64,000 bases of DNA, taken from Auanema rhodensis. Taxonomy: Eukaryota; Nematoda; Chromadorea; Rhabditida; Rhabditidae. The notes beneath the pieces were generated by a model. It made no database searches. It was not told where the DNA came from and saw only the letters and a list, made by a program, of their open reading frames with translations. Positions 23,721 through 37,151 of this stretch are shown one piece after another; the first letter of the stretch is position 1; the number at the start of each line of letters is the position of its first letter. The position numbers and the translations under genes are program-made. The stretch spans positions 9,434,501-9,498,500 of the forward strand of contig OZ059900.1 of NCBI GenBank assembly GCA_964057225.1, read 5' to 3'.

Positions 23721-24989
23721 GAGGTTCATAGTTAAAAGAAGCAGGACGTTCATTAAGTAGAAAAAAATTTTAATCTTTAGCTTTGAAAGAGTTTTGCATT
23801 CAAATACAAAATTGCCGTTGTATTCAAAGTTCGTTTTTATTGAAAAATAAAAATAAAAAAATTATGGATTATACTCTAAACTAACAACGAATATAGAAAC
23901 GATCAAGTGAAAACTAATAAGAAAATAATTCTTCAGAAACAAGAGATCCTTATTCATTTCTCATTTTTCTTCTAAATACAGAACGTTCTCACATTTCTTA
24001 CAAACGCTTCGCTAAGAATATGGGTTTGCGTTCGTATAGACTAGGTTAGACATGAAACATGAGAATTTTTCATTTGAATAATCGACATAAACTCAAGATT
24101 TGTGCTACAACCGAGAACGATTTGATGAAAATATTGAATATACCTCGTGTTTTGATCTTATAGCAGAATTCGGCAATATTTGATAAATTGTGGTTGAGTA
24201 TATCTAAAACTTAAAAGTTTAAAAAATGTTGGATTAAATAACCTTGAAATATACTAGAAGAAGAATTAAAGTTGAGAAAATTATACTTGTGAAACCTTCT
24301 CTGAGCAATTATTGATACGTTAAGTCTGAAATATAACGTTCCTTAAGAAAATATTGAGCAAAGGAAGTTTGAGAAAAGAAAAAGAACGCTTGCACTAAGC
24401 CGTCGCTCCACACGTGAATGCACGATTCAATGGGATGCAGAAGAAGGATAAATTGATTTTTTGGCTGAGAGCCGTTGGCATGTGAGCGTCATGCTATTAG
24501 AATGATGGGATTCTATATTTGGATATAAAAACTCATTTAATACTCAATAACGTAAAATAAAAGCACATTTCTTCAAATTTGAACTGGAAGACTGATTCAA
24601 ACATAGGAAAAGAATTCGCAATAGAGCGTACATTGCGGACAGTTTCTATTGATCGTTGAATACGTAAGAATATTGTTCTACATCTCACGTATTTATCAAA
24701 TCCCTGTGTTTTTATTTTGTCTTTAATTTTTTCTGTTTTTAAATTCAGTTTGGAGAACTTTTTTCCAAATGATTTATTACTTCTAGGAAACAAAAAATGG
24801 ACAACAATTTGAGGAATCATTAACAGACACAGAGATCAAACTAAATGAAATGATACGCGTAGACAAATGATATCTGAAAAGAAAGATCATGCGGGGAACC
24901 TGGATTAGTTTGATTAATATTGAACTGAAATTTGAATCGTTTTCATATATATTTAAAGCCTAATAGAAATTTGCATGCATTGAAACAGG
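23721..24989. other. Intergenic region
   Basis: No supported gene in about 1.3 kb. A 95-codon minus-strand open frame at 24533-24820 has no recognisable motif, and its codon use and flanks look non-coding. Confidence 0.4.
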
Positions 24990-26859
24990 TTAAATCATAA
25001 AATATCTTCTCAGTCTCAAATCAAAAACTCTTCTGCGTGGACGAAGAGCTGCAAATAGAATATATTATTAGAGAGAGAGAAACGCAATTGTGAAAACCTC
25101 TATTTGCAAGCTCTATAGCTTCTTGAGCTTCAGTTGGATCCTCATCAGAGGAAAGATTGAACTGCAATATTTGGGAATGATTGTAACTATAGTATTGTAG
25201 TATCTTACCTCAAAAATAGCGCTAGATTGATTGACAGACGGAAGAAGAAGAGAAGGAGATTCATCGATATCAGAAAAACCACAGCTGTCATAACGAACTG
25301 GACTGCCATAACTATCATCCCACTTCTCCATATTTTCTACATCCATATCTAAGCCTTCTTCTATCTAAACATCAGATTATGTTTAACAAGTAAAGGTTTT
25401 AAGGGTTCTTTCACCTCATAAATCAGGTTGTAGCGAGTTAATTCGGGAAACTTAGTACTAACATCGTAAAACATACCAAAAACATAAACATTTCCTATAA
25501 ATTTCTATTAAGAAATGCACAAAATATTACTTTTCTTGCCTAAAACTCCTATGTGACAAATGGGATTACAAATATTCTGTGGAAACAAACGGCCAATGCG
25601 TTCCCATCTCATAGAAGCCAAATTCAACTTCCATGTTTCAGGAACTGGACGCTCAGCAGTAGTCATTCCAAACAGAACGATACAATCTTCAATTAATATC
25701 ATTATTATGAAAGCATGCTATATTGAATATTACTCACTTTCCCCGGAATTCATTTTCATGTATGTCATTGAAGAAATTATTTCGCTATCTGGAAAACCTT
25801 GGTTAGGATCAGGACTGAGAAGCAATTTTTCTATCTGAATTTTATTGTCTAGTTAATAGATTGTGCAACTCAATGTACCTTAGGATGGATTCGGTTTATC
25901 TTGAACGTAACTAATCTGCTAAGATCAACTTTATCCTCGGCTGTCGAAGAAAAAATCATAAGCTTTCTGAAACATTATAACTTAATATACACATTCATAT
26001 CAATGTATGCTGACTTGTTTGCAAAAAAGGCTTTTTCAGATACATATACGCGTTCTTGACTATACGAAAACTGTATAGCCTCCATACAGTAACGGCGACA
26101 AGTTGGAACAACATGAATCTAGAAACAATGGCATGACAAAGCATAAAAATGAGCTAACATACAGTATTGTTTGGTCGGGAGAACACTACTATATCACCCG
26201 TATCATTTCTCTGCGTGACAGCATAATCACCATAAACAGTAACGGCATCCTCGAGAAGATGAAAATAGTGTTCTAAACGCAATCCATCAGAAGAAATATC
26301 AATCCTTACTAAGATAACCTGCAAATTATCAATCATGTGTACACATATCTGTTTTGATCAAAACTGACATCTACTCCGGCAGTGAAATGTGATTCACATA
26401 CTACTACAAGACGGGTTCCGCAATAGGGATTAGGTTTTTTGGCAGCATACAGTTTTTTCATTCTTCTCTCTGTAAACAGCAATTTTACTCCGTTATAGCC
26501 AAACGATTATCACCTGCATGAGGAATGGGAATGACAGATACGAAATTTCTCAAACCAACATCGTACACGGCAATATGTGGACTACGATGTGTTCCTTGAT
26601 ACATTGAATTGTCTACACGTGGTTCGAAAAGAAAAAACAGCTTTTGAGTGCATAGTGATTCTTGCACATCAATGAATTTAGTGCCTCTCCAAGGCATAAA
26701 GCGTCGATCGAATTCATTTTCTCCTTCTTCAAGATGAAAAGTAACATCTTTAGCCTCAAGACGAAGCCTATAAGAAAAAAACGTTCAATTTCTTTATTCA
26801 ACTCAATAAGTTTCAACTAACATTTTAAAAATCTAGCAATATTATTACCAAGAGCAAAA
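24990..26859 (-). CDS. Kelch-like protein B with basic C-terminus
   Basis: Minus strand, paralogue of gene A. Recognisable exons encode KDVTFHLEEGENEFDRRFMP (about 26765 downward), SLCTQKLFFLFEPRVD, PHIAVYDVGLRNFVSVIPIP, a beta-rich middle (QVILVRIDISSDGLRLEHYF), and a kelch motif (DCIVLFGMTTAERPVPETWK with NLASMRWERIG, then VYVFGMFYDVS). An acidic segment DIDESPSLLLP follows. The final exon (stop at 24990-24992) encodes an arginine-rich end (RALRPRRRVFDL). Order, spacing and intron positions match gene A, so they arose by duplication. Their tails have diverged completely: about 40 acidic residues in A, an Arg-rich tail in B. The first exon is not resolved; the candidate at about 26821-26859 does not keep frame with the next exon. 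Confidence 0.6.
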
Positions 26860-27708
26860 TCTGCAAAAGAAATTTCGTATACTTGCAGTTTCCAAATATC
26901 AACAATGAGTCAATATTTTTCTAATATTTTGAGGTGACAACCAAACAAAATTTAAAAAAAAAGCAAAACGAAAGAAATAAGAAATCCTTTAAAACAATGT
27001 TATAAATAGAATAAATTATCAATAAATAATTAGATATTTGCTTGTTATTAAAATATATTATTACATCTTCCTAAAATCAATCTATTCTAATAATTCCCGC
27101 CTTTAAAATAGTTGGTCATAGTAAAAAAACATAGCCAAATCACAAATTTCAGACAACGTGCACAAAACAGATAACATTGACAAGATTGGAATTCAAAAAC
27201 TTCAACGTCTGATGTAAAGCTAACTTATATTCCCAGTGAAATAGTAAGTGATTTTGGGTCACACGTAAGATTAGTCAAGTAAAACACTAGAATTTGCTTA
27301 TAATTAACAAACTGCGCTGATTCAACGTGCAGTACTTGATATATATTTCGAAGATTGAATAATAAGAAAACAAGAAATACTGTACAAAAAATGAAAAAAA
27401 AAACAAATGAATTCAGTGAAATAAATATGAGAAATCATTATTCCTCTAACGGATCAGACAATGGTCTAAGCGCGAAGATAGCTGACTTTACTGCCTTAGC
27501 ACACTCTCCAGGCTGCTTAAGAAGAAAACTGAAAAGACTTCGAGTTGAAAATGAGTGATGAACCGATAGTAGAGTTAGACAACATAGTGCCTATGTGAAT
27601 ACTAAAATAGATATTGGGCGGAGCAAATTGAGCAGATGTCATACATGACGACATAATTGCTCCTGATATTCACGCTAAGCAGTTAATTGAGCTGATACGC
27701 CGATTAAG
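26860..27708. other. Intergenic region
   Basis: About 850 bases, very AT-rich, with no supported gene. It should contain the promoter of kelch-like gene B and the 3' end of the TBC1D23 homologue, both transcribed leftward. Confidence 0.45.
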
Positions 27709-30700
27709 TTATATAAAATCATACCGGTGGACTGCAGTAACTTTAGTTTCTCCATTAATTTCATAGCCAAAAGTGAAGGTAAGTAACTCTGGGACTTGTT
27801 TCTTGCTGGTTACGCGAACAACAGTTGACAAGGGATATCGTGCAAGACGAGTATACAACTCAGACTGAACATAGAAAAAGGTTTTGTTTATTTTGTATTG
27901 TAAAATTGCCTTGATGTCATCTTCACGTAAAACGTATAAATGAGTTTTGGAAATAGATATACAACCACGGAACGTCAATTTGTTTTCGGCTATTTCTTGA
28001 CCAAAAAAGTTTTCCCCATCTATATCAGACAGTTTCACCTAAGAATTAAAATTTAAAACGCTCAAAAAACAAGTTGTTACCTGCTGTTTTTCAATCGGCT
28101 TCGTAAAAATAGTCCCTCCATCTTCATCACTAGAACTTCCATCATTGATAGAAAAAACAGACTTTTCACTTCGATACCTAAAAAGTTATTTTTGTGAGGA
28201 GTATCTTTCCGAAAATCATAATTATAAATAAACAATTTTCTTCATTTTAGCAGATATATCGTTATAAAACAAACAATTAACACCACTTGTCACTAATGTA
28301 GTGGTTAAGATAAATCAATTACTATAACAGCTTATTGCTGTTCACGGAAATTGCCTAATTCTTTCCTATGTTTCCATTTAGATTACAATTGAAGCATTTA
28401 ATCTTCATAATAGGACTACTGGTTTCCATAGCGTTATGCTTCAGCTTCATTAACAATATGGATTTACTGAGGTTACTCCCATATACAATCCGATAATTAT
28501 ACCAAACATGAGATAGGCTCGATGTTTCGGTGTGTGACAATTTGGGTATATATTTTCATATGAGCGTGACGGTTTAGTAATGATCAGTAGCAAGATATAT
28601 CATATACATCTCATTAATCTTGGTCTTGTATGACAACACTATTGTCACTTCTCATAATACAACTCATATAAGCCAAATACGACAACTTCCCATAAGCAGT
28701 GAATTATAAGAGACGCAAGATGCTAAACACAAATATAGGTCAAGATATATCGATGCTAATCTTTTGGACTTTTGCGGAAAAAGCAAAATGAGAAAATATT
28801 CGCATTGAATTTTAACCCAAGAGATTGGTCAAACGTAGAATATCTATTAGAAGATATGTAAACTAACCTTCTGGCACCTTTGCGATCTTGCGGGGTTACA
28901 TGAGATACAGATGGAGCTTGAGGAGACGGAGTTGAAGCTAAGGTCATTACTTTCTCCTTTATAATAGTTGATTTCGAACTCATTGCTTCTTTAACTTTAT
29001 TCATAATAGTCTAAAACTAGAGTTTTAGCTGCTGGAGAAAATCCGAATATTACCCAAGATTGAACTTTTCCTTTCTGACACTCGGAGCATTTAGATTCAT
29101 TATGCATACTAAGCACTTTTAGACGCTTGTTATCATTTAAGATTGTGTGAACAACTAAAATTTTTAAAATTTACATGTTAAACTATAACAATTATGTAAA
29201 TTTTCTTTAAAAACAACATAACATACCTCGATATCCTCCAGCACACACAGACACATGAGTTGTATTCTCTTTTAACAATTTGGCTAATAACATGTTCATA
29301 TACTGATCCTGAAATATATGGTTAAGATATTGTTTTAAAATATTCAAACTTCATCATCATGCCCGTACCCAAGAAGACATATATGATCTTCAGGTTTCTG
29401 CTCATCTTTGAACTTCACAAGAGAATCCAATGCAATTTCGAACTGAGCATAGTTGTTCACCATCTAAATTCATGAATATAGCCTCAACTTTTTAGAAATT
29501 TCGTACCAATTCACAATCAAGGCTGTATGATCCATAGAGATGTCCTGCTGCAAACGCTTCCTGTGAGCGACAATCGATGATGAAATAGGCCAGCTTCGAA
29601 TCCTACAACGTTGATTTGTTTTCAGAAGTTTCCATGAAACAAACGTTTGTCTTATACTCGGAGTTTATCAGCTCGTTATGAGAGCAAGATAAGCATATTG
29701 ATCGGTACATCACTTCACCAACTTCTTCATACAGAGTACCAAAAATCTTGCTATAGAAAAACTATAAAGAAATTACACAAAAAATTAAATGAAACCAGAA
29801 AAAATACTTCTCTTATACTTTGCGTTGTTCTTTCGGCATAATAAATAGCTAGTTGAACAAAATCTAAAACGTCATTTGCCGATATTTGCTTTTGCAGCTT
29901 TATTAAATATTCGCAAACTTCTTCTCTGAAAATTAAATGATAGTACTGAGTGAAACACTACAAAAAATTCTGAAAAGACAAACAAAACTATGCTACTCAC
30001 TTTGTAGGCTTTTCCATGGATAAAATTTCCTCTTTAGCATTGAGAACTAACACGATACCCAGGAAAAAGATGAGAAATGGATCTCTCTAAAACAAATTAA
30101 TAGGCTTCGCTCCATTTTTAAAAAATTTTCTCACATTTCCAACATAAGCTCGCCATAAAATGTCAGTTGTGTCCGTATCTAATAAGTTAGCCATGAGACA
30201 TGAAAAAATTTCATTTGTATAATTATAAGGATGGCATTGTAAAGAGTCGAGATAGGTGCTGAAATTCAAATTCACTTTCCATATTATTACTACCAATATA
30301 CCTTATTTTCGGATCATGGTATTGAAGAATGAGCCGGAATAAGTCATAAATTACAGATTGTTGTTGAGTATCTCTGAAATGTTTTTGTGATTTTAAGTTC
30401 AGGCCGTACAGTGTTACCTTGGAATGAATTTCGTGGAAAAATTAAAAAAAACATTGAACAAATCTTGATTAGGTACATCAAACTTGATGAATTGTTCCAA
30501 AATCTAGAACATTTCTCTCAGTTTATAAAAAAAAATTGTTCAAACCTTTGTCCATTGTTCTTGTTCTTTGAAATCACATGACCTGAGTTTGCAGTAGTAT
30601 GTGAGGATGCTTTCCAGCTCGGGAATAGATTTTTTGTTGTTAAGAGCTTTCGCAAGCGAACGACATGCTGGAAAAGAACAACAAAATTGAATTATAAGAA

Positions 30701-30784
30701 GTTTTTCAAACCTGCACGAAGAGCTGGTTGGTTTGAAAGATTGTATATATGATCAAAATCCGTGAGAGGATTCGGCCGATTCAT
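27709..30784 (-). CDS. TBC1D23 homologue (TBC, rhodanese-like and C-terminal PH-like domains)
   Basis: Minus strand, many short exons, TAA at 27709-27711. The N-terminal half is a TBC fold: LESILTYYCKLR, then VIYDLFRLILQYHDPKI, LMANLLDTDTTDILWRAYV and FLIFFLGIVLVLNAKEEIL. Next is a rhodanese-like domain: YFIIDCRSQEAFAAGHLYGS and DEDQYMNMLLAKLLKENTTH. Then comes a linker (MNKVKEAMSSKS), and last a PH-like module (RGCISISKTHLYVLRED, ARYPLSTVVRVTSKKQVPEL). This order is unique to TBC1D23, a trans-Golgi protein bridging golgins and the WASH/FAM21 side of endosome-derived vesicles. TBC1D23 lacks the catalytic Arg/Gln fingers; I could not check this fully here. The start is uncertain: ATG 30784 (MNRPNPLTDFDH) is in frame, but 40-60 residues of the family N-terminus are missing, so an upstream exon is likely. 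The C-terminus is about 20 residues short of the vertebrate protein. Confidence 0.85.
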
Positions 30785-31214
30785 CACCGATAGAACATTC
30801 GAAAAAATAAAATATATGAACAGAAAATGAGAAATCTTCTATTGCTCAGAAATGTTTGCTATTTATACATTTTTTTAATTTTCCTTATAAACTCAGTAAC
30901 CATAGTTATACCTCATTATTTTTATTTATGGAATGAAATATTATAGGTCTAGTCTTATTCAAAGCTCAGCTTTCAATATTTTGATTGATCTGGGAATCTT
31001 TTAAATATACTAAGAAATATCATATTCCAAATAAGCATAGGCTTATAAATGAATTGAATCTTCATAACTATTGCCCGAAATCAATACAGCAATTATAATT
31101 AATTGGGTGTTGCGTATGCGAAGCGCTTAAAATGATTGATTTTCTTTTTATCCCGGCTTCTTCAAAATAAGGCAACAACTAATCTTCGAACCTTAGAGGT
31201 TTTATGTTATAATG

Positions 31215-31441
31215 TTAAGAAAAACTAACTGCCCACTGAGATTTATCATTGGTTGGTTCAATGTTCAGATCATTCGGCTCTTCTTCATCAATTTCATCGC
31301 CAATCTCGTTCAGTATGTCGTCAATGCCAACCGGATATTCTTCATCGTCAGAGATACTGATAGAAAAAGATAATACAAAACTCTTATTACTAGTTAATAC
31401 CATAATTTGTCCAACAATTCAGCTGTATTGTTCAAATCCAT
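31215..31441 (-). CDS. Small acidic protein, or unrecognised first exons of the TBC1D23 gene
   Basis: Two minus-strand exons, 31401-31441 and 31215-31356, give a complete 60-residue ORF (MDLNNTAELLDKL, then DDEEYPVGIDDILNEIGDE, ending KSQWAVSFS). The acidic middle followed by a QW-containing end faintly resembles the anaphase-promoting-complex subunit APC15, but the match is too weak to name it. Alternatively GCA|GTTAGT at about 31229 is a donor and these are 5' exons of the gene downstream on the same strand. Expression data would settle which is right. Confidence 0.4.
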
Positions 31442-31911
31442 AACGCATACGAAAAATTATTAAGCTAGAACTCAAAAAAAAATTTAAATAATTAGAAAAA
31501 AGGACAAAAAATCAGAGGTTACAAATTGGTGATGACTAATAAAAATAATAATCCCAAAAAATTAATAAATGATGATATAATTGCTCTCGAAAGAGCATAG
31601 TCGATAGTAAACAGAATGCAGTATACGTAAATAGTGTGCAATATTACTAAAGTAGGTCAAAGCGTGCGCTCTTACGAACTTTTGCGTACATTACGTACAA
31701 TGTATATTTGCCACGTAATGAAATGTCTATTCAAAGCAGATCGATTTATATTTTATTTTATATCATTATAAAAATCATTTTATTGATATTTTAGTGCTCA
31801 TATATGCATTTGAGTTTATAAACTTTCCCTCGTTTATACGTATTTGATGGATTGATCTATAATTTTTGCAGTTGTAACCATTTATGTTCACAAACATTTT
31901 ATTAATTTAAA
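31442..31911. promoter_or_regulatory. Divergent intergenic region upstream of COG7
   Basis: 470 bases between a leftward and a rightward gene, so it likely holds both promoters. AT-rich; no specific element recognised. Confidence 0.4.
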
Positions 31912-34788
31912 ATGGATTATATGGCATATGTAAGTTTATGATTCTCATTTTTCCAAACATTTTTCTTTTGTTCTGAAGAATGGAACTATTTCTGCGGGGC
32001 AGTATCTCTCTCAGCAGTTTCAAGGATTAACAAAGGAAGAAAGACGAAAGAGGTATTGTATTAAAAACTAATAATATAATGACATTAAAAGTTTTTTAAA
32101 GATTGCTAGACGCAATAGAAAAAACTGAAATACAAGTATGTGAGCATCGGCGAGATATGACGAAAACAAAAGACAAAATTGAAACGGCTAGAGCACAGTG
32201 AGTAATGTTATTCTTATTTGCCGACGAATATTATTTCCTTTCTCTTCTTCTTTGTGACGTGTAAGCATTGTTTAGATATGAGAATTTTAATGATCTCATA
32301 CAAACTATGGAAAATCTTAAAGTGTCGTTAGAAGAACATATACGCACAGTTAAAATTAATAAAGGATCACTAGGAAGTATTCCAGCTGTTCTGCAACATG
32401 ATAAAGGAAAAGAAAGAACACATGTTCTCATAAATGTCATAAAAGTCTGCAAAAAGTTTTTTCATAATGTTTGTCAGATTATCAAATTTTAGGCTCTAAC
32501 TCAATTACGAATTGTGAAAGAAAACTTCAAAAAAGAAAGTGAAGATCAAAATAGCTTATTTGATAGTCTTCTAGAAATGCAGCAAAGCCAAAAAATTCTG
32601 AGAACTGTAAGATCCCAAATCAATTTAATCACGTAGCATCTATATATATTTTTCTAGCATTTGAAAGATACAATGGAAGAGGATAAGTCATTAAACGAAT
32701 TAAAAGATCAGTTTTTTGCTTGGCAGTCTACCGCACTTATTTTTGCTATTCAACAATCCGACTACAATCGTTTACTATCTATTCAGCATAGTTACGAGGC
32801 TATGGATCGAAGCGAAGGTAAAAACAAACAGTGGCTCTACATTTGAAAAGACGAAAAGTGTTTCTTTAGAGTTCATATCAATGTTTCAACAAGTATCAGT
32901 CAATTGTCTCAAAGAATTTCATTTTAATACTTCATCAGTTCAACAGTTGGTTGAGGAATTGCATAAACAAATGGCTTTCATTTACACTCATCATTATCAG
33001 TAATTTGCAAAAACCAAAATAGTAAACTAATATTCCTTTTTAAGAATTCTTCGTCGTTTCTTGCCCGATGAAAAAGCTTCAGGTATTATACATGAAGCAA
33101 TGAAACAAGGGCTTGATGCTTGTGATTTGACAACCCCATTAACTATTCTTCTATCTGAAACTGATAATATTATTTTGACCATGGAACAAATATCTAAAGT
33201 AAGCGAAAATAATTAAAAAAAATTTTTTTCATAAATATGTTTCAAGACGTTGACAAATTTGGAGAAAAATGAAGAGTCTAACATTATTTCTAAGCTGTTA
33301 GTCGATAGAATGGGTCGAGAATTGGTTACCCCTGTAAAAAATGCGTTGACTACATATATGCTGGCCAAAGTAACATCAATGGATACGGTATAGTATTGAA
33401 ACAATATCATAATATCAAATTTCTGTTTAGACAACTCCAGGATCATTCCGTTCTAAAGTGGAAACATTAAAAACATCTATTGCCGACTTGATGCAAATGC
33501 TTCATGATGTAATTGCTCATAGCTCAACATGTTTTGGCGATCGAATGAATGAAGTTGTTGAGTCTCCAATCAACGTAAGACATTGAAATTTATATTCTAT
33601 GTCATAGCATTTGTTTTAGCGAGCTTTGACCAATTTCTTAGCTATTTTGAAAAATTGGGAATTAAGCTTGGATAAGATGGGTGATAAACGTGGATTAGGC
33701 GATATTATGTCAATTTGTAGTGCCAGTGGTCAATTGATGTATGGATTAGAAGAAATCAAAACCTTTGCAAATACTGAAAGTAGGAAGAAATTAAGACATA
33801 TACTGTTATCATCAAAATATCTAATTGCAGTTTCATTATCCGGAACTCTCAAGAGTGCCAAAAAATGGAATCGTGTTGTTGTTGAAGCTGTTTTAAAGAT
33901 GGCTTGTGAAATGATAACCGGTAAGATGGTTATTAAAATGGAAGCAATGGCAAGTATAAAAATCGAAAATGAGAACAAATTTGAAAATTTTTAGAAGGAA
34001 TCCACTGCAACTTCGTCTGTTGCTAGTGGTCTACCTTCATTCAGCACATTCCCACATGAGTACATAACTACTGCTGGTCAGGTAGATTCAAAGTTGTATT
34101 GTGTATAGTTAATTAAAACGACTATTTAAGGATTTATTGCAATTATTCCACCAGTGGGATCAATTCTTCTTAGACGACAATATATCTCATTCATTCTTTG
34201 TTGCTTACAAAAAGAAGTTCCTTGGTAGTTATAACATAGCCAATTCCTTTGTACAGTTAATTTAGGCGATGATCTCTTCAAACGTACTGTTAATGATGTT
34301 GCTGATAAGGTTATGAGTCAATTTATCGCAACAGTTGGTGATGTCAATAGCTTGAAATCAGATGTAGCTCGTCAATTTAGTGCTGATGCTGGTGGGTAAC
34401 TTTTTTCTTGTTTTCCTATAAGGTTATAAATACAATTTGCTGATGTTCTCGCGCCATTTTGCATTATATTTGAATTTGTGTAGAAAATGTCGTCAAAGAT
34501 TCTTCTGTGATAAGTAAAGAGTGAGATTTCTCACGAGATGGTAAGAAAAAACACTAAAAACATTGGTATTTGATCGTAATTCATTCTTTATAAGTTAAAC
34601 TTGAACTTACGACTCGTATTATTTGAATGAAAGTTTAACTTAACAGACCGCGAAACGATACATGTTGCATGTTATTAAAGTTATCTAGTTTAGGCTTCCT
34701 CAAGGACGCTCTAGAAGATTTGCGTGCCGGTAACACAGCTGAATTGGAAGAATTACGTGAAAACCTGAAAAAAGTTACCGGAATTTAA
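31912..34788 (+). CDS. Conserved oligomeric Golgi complex subunit 7
   Basis: Exons 31912-31929, 31979-32052, 32102-32197, 32276-32444, 32493-32606, 32658-32817, 32870-32999, 33045-33198, 33247-33387, 33431-33574, 33620-about 33929, about 33994-34081, about 34130-34226, about 34267-34394 and about 34695-34788. The N-terminal half is a coiled coil (KTEIQVCEHRRDMTKTKDK). The segment LKDQFFAWQSTALIFAIQQ aligns with the COG7 block that begins LKNRLEALASPQIV in the human protein. GLPSFSTFPHEYITTAGQ matches the diagnostic LPAFSLTPLEYISNIGQ, and the C-terminal DVARQFSADAGFLKDALEDL matches the family end. COG is a tether for retrograde vesicles within the Golgi, and subunit 7 belongs to its lobe B. 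The donor at about 33929 (ATG|GTTATT) is weak and chosen only because it restores the frame. The last intron is 300 bases, six times the usual size here. Confidence 0.85.
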
Positions 34789-37151
34789 GTTGTCTGGCTG
34801 TATTGAGCAAACAAAGAGTCAAGATAGCAAATGTCGTTATAATCATCATCATCACAACAATTAAGAAAAATAAATAATAAATATCAGCTGTATTCTAGTA
34901 CTGCTGAAATTTTATTGATACTGGTTTTTGTATTCTTAATGACTTTAAACTTGTCTGTATTGAACTATTCAAACCTGGGAGGGTACAGATGAGAGACTTA
35001 TCTGTCAATATCAATTTGTCTTGAATCGAGCATTTTCAAAGTTAATTTCTAATAATTCATTAGTAATATTCTGGTTCTTCCAACATATCTTAACCTCTTG
35101 AAAATGAAATTGTTCATTTATTAAGAAAACTGAGCATTGTTAGTTCTTAGCTGATATTGCTTGTTTATGTTTGTTCTTTCTTTTCGTTGATTTCAATAAT
35201 ATTCAACATTTTTATAGATAAATCATTTTATATACTAGGTATACATTGCACGAAACAACATATTAAATAGTAAATAGAAGGAAAAATCGTTTTTTCTCTG
35301 ATTTTCTTGTTTTATTTCGAAAAATAATGTTTATGTTGCGATAAGAAAGGGAAAACAGTGCAAGAAACTTTTTTTGCTGTCCCCAACAACGCTCATTAGG
35401 TTGCAAGAACTTTCTAAGCATGTTATTCTAAATGTGCTGATATCATCTTTCCCATTTCAGTTTTAATTGCAACATCCTGCATTAATTCAGTTTTTCTAGG
35501 TATTTCCCTTCACTTCTTTATATTCTCAATGAAAATTATAAATATTTCTACCATATTCAGGATGATTCTATTTGAATTTTGATTTTATAGCTCTTTATTA
35601 ATAGTTAATGAAAACCTTTCAGTTTGAAGTGTATTCAGTCAGAATATATTAGACCTCGTTAGATTTATGTCGCATTGCTAATTATTTTTGTACATTATGG
35701 AGATATTTGAATAATAATTAATGACATAGCGGTGAGAGTAGCTCACCTAGCTTTTTCAAGTGCATATAACACATTTAGCACAAATGCCTCAGAGATTTAA
35801 GTTCATTGTGATCAATACTCGAAAAAGAACACGTCACATTTCTTAGAGATGTTTGTGTGCTTTTCTTCATAATTTTATTGTAAGCTGAAACTTGTCTTTC
35901 ATAAATTTGCTTTTCAGGCAAGTAATCCAGGATTTATCACTTATCAACAAAAACGTGTTTATTTGTTTTTTTTTCTCTCTGAAGACTAGAGAAAAGAGGA
36001 GATGACGAATTTTTTTGTTTTTTTTTTCCTCCCAAGTACGCACATATACATTGGCCCTTGCATTGATATCTTCAGGTTTCGCTCGAGAAATGTTGGATCC
36101 AACAATACTCTATATATTTGAAAATCATAAATAATGGCCTGCTGGGTCATCTGGACGAACAATGTGTGGTCGAAACGATATTTTGAATTTCAAATAATAG
36201 TTCCAGTTAACTATCGTATTCTTCCGACACCTGACCTAATGCAAAGAAAAGTCCGCCAGAAATTGTGTACAACGAAACATCGAAAATACGATGATCTTGT
36301 TTATGACGCCGAAATTCTACATTTTTCGTCACCTTCTCTCTCGCACCATTTATGCCATCGTCAGCTCATCTGCATTTAACCAAAATTTACGATCGTCCAA
36401 GTGCACAGAATCGTCCATTGTTCTCTTTATAATACTCTTTTCTTCTTGCATCTTTAAATTGTTGTATTCACACTCGGTGGTCGAAATATTTTTGGTCCGG
36501 TAATTGCCTGCAAACAATTATTCTTATATTGTTCAACAACGATCCAACACTAAGTCTTTTCGTCAACTTGAAAGAAATCGTCCCAAGGATATTCGCTCAC
36601 TAATGTCTCGTAACATCTATTGTTGTATTAAGACGATTTTTACAAGAATACCGTATCTGGTTTAAGATTAATTGCAAGTCTGATCTATATAACCAAACTG
36701 TATCTCTTAACTAGCCGCCTTGAAACAAACAGTATGTTTTCACAGTTGCAAATAATAACAGTATGGAGTCATGAAAAACCATACTGTCAATGTTGTTGTT
36801 TTTCTTTCAAGGTTTTAAAGTATAACTTTACTTTGTTGGACATTTATTTTCAGTTTCTTCTATATATTTTATTCAGAAGCAATCCTATTACAACGACTTT
36901 TTCTAATGATCTCTGTCTATAGGGTCAATAAGAAACGTATAATGAGATATAAAATACCATTTATTGAAATCCCATATAACTCACAAGCCACATGTATCTT
37001 TATTGAATGAGTTTTTTGTCAATTTACTTCACTCTTTTATGACTTTTTCATTTGTTCATATTGCTCTTCCTCATTGAGCAGCTACAAATCAACATTTTAA
37101 TGGATAAAAGTCAAAAAGCGCAGCAGATGGCTCAAATTTAGAAAAGAAAAA

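Noticed and set aside
24533-24820. 95-codon minus-strand frame
   Set aside because: Lys/Phe/Ile-rich as expected of AT-rich DNA; no similarity to TBC1D23 or kelch exons could be seen.
31170-31200. Possible tRNA T-arm (GGTTCGAAG on the minus strand)
   Set aside because: The flanking bases do not form T-arm or acceptor stems, and no D-arm is present upstream.
36134-36503. Open frames of 70-80 codons in the gene desert
   Set aside because: Pyrimidine-rich sequence with no protein-like composition and no splice signals in phase.
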